This document shows positions 5,195-5,431 of a stretch of 5,431 bases of DNA, piece after piece. This DNA comes from Nitrospirales bacterium. GTDB lineage: Bacteria; Nitrospirota; Nitrospiria; Nitrospirales; UBA8639. Every line of letters starts with the position of its first letter. The first letter of the stretch is position 1. The notes beneath the pieces are model-generated. The model saw nothing but the letters and a program-made list of their open reading frames with translations, ran no database searches and was not told the DNA's origin. The stretch is taken from positions 1 to 5,431 of the forward strand of contig JACDDF010000192.1 in NCBI GenBank assembly GCA_013817135.1, given 5' to 3'. The position numbers were made by a program, and so were the translations under genes.

Positions 5195-5363
5195 CTAGGA
5201 GCCTGTCGGACTTGGGGGATCGAAAGCGAAAAAGTGGATGAGCGAGGCCAGATTTTGACGATTTCGCCGGCCCATAGTGGGACTATGGCCCAAGAAAGCG
5301 GCGAAATCTGGACCGCTTAGACACTTTTGTAGCCGATTCATCCTAAGTCCGACAGGCTCCTAG
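5195..5363. mobile_element. 169-bp MITE-like palindromic element with 19-bp terminal inverted repeats
   Basis: CTAGGAGCCTGTCGGACTT (5195-5213) is perfectly repeated in inverted orientation at 5345-5363. Inner arms also pair: AAAAGTG (5230-5236) with CACTTTT (5322-5328), GATTTCGCCG (5260-5269) with CGGCGAAATC (5299-5308), and CCATAGT (5272-5278) with ACTATGG (5282-5288) around a GGG centre. The whole element can therefore fold into one long imperfect hairpin. It has no reading frame of note, as expected for a non-autonomous miniature inverted-repeat element. The outermost CTAG may be a 4-bp target duplication rather than part of the repeat; because CTAG is itself palindromic the sequence cannot tell. 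The parent transposase is not present here. An alternative reading is a large intergenic palindrome of the REP or RNA-hairpin class. Confidence 0.75.
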
Positions 5364-5431
5364 GGGGAGATGTGATTGTAATGTATGGGCTAGAGCTATC
5401 TTAATAAGACCCTTTCCTTCGGGCAATTCAT

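Noticed and set aside
5360..5431. Possible reverse-strand gene tail entering from the right
   Set aside because: About 23 codons are open from the edge to a stop at the CTAG of the MITE-like element; too short to support.

Overview
This is a 5.4 kb stretch of moderately GC-rich bacterial chromosome. It looks like accessory-flavoured but ordinary housekeeping territory: short genes separated by repeat-rich intergenic DNA. Gene style (Shine-Dalgarno starts, a PrmA of usual length, GTCATCCCCGC/GCGGGGATCCAT-type intergenic repeats, a membrane MutS-like ATPase) fits a Gram-negative such as a Nitrospirota member. That assignment is an impression from memory and nothing in the window proves it. No rRNA, tRNA, CRISPR array or complete insertion sequence was seen.

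Layout. 1-328: no confident gene; AT-rich toward its right end, with a sigma70-like promoter at 235-264. 329-604 (+): small proline-rich protein with a two-CxxC zinc ribbon. 605-1110: an intergenic cluster of alternating palindromic repeats, including three near-identical units of 93-94 bp. 1111-3003 (-): a 630-residue MutS-family ATPase with four predicted membrane segments and no mismatch-recognition domain. 3004-3236: divergent promoter region carrying an imperfect inverted repeat. 3237-4106 (+): prmA, ribosomal protein L11 methyltransferase. 4064-4459 (-): uncharacterised 131-residue protein whose 3' end overlaps prmA by 43 bp. 4460-4996: non-coding, with a structured stretch resembling a dispersed genomic repeat. 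4997-5164 (-): a 55-codon gene with a strong ribosome binding site, too short for routine ORF calling. 5195-5363: a 169-bp MITE-like element with perfect 19-bp terminal inverted repeats ending in CTAG, 30 bp upstream of that small gene. 5364-5431: nothing assignable.

The genes do not form an operon: strands alternate (+, -, +, -, -). prmA acts in ribosome modification, the MutS-like protein is probably a membrane-attached P-loop ATPase of unknown role, and the three small proteins have no assigned function. The most notable non-genic content is the number of distinct repeat structures: the BIME-like array, the MITE-like palindrome, the divergent-region inverted repeat and the putative dispersed repeat. 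I found no convincing evidence of a new multi-gene system.
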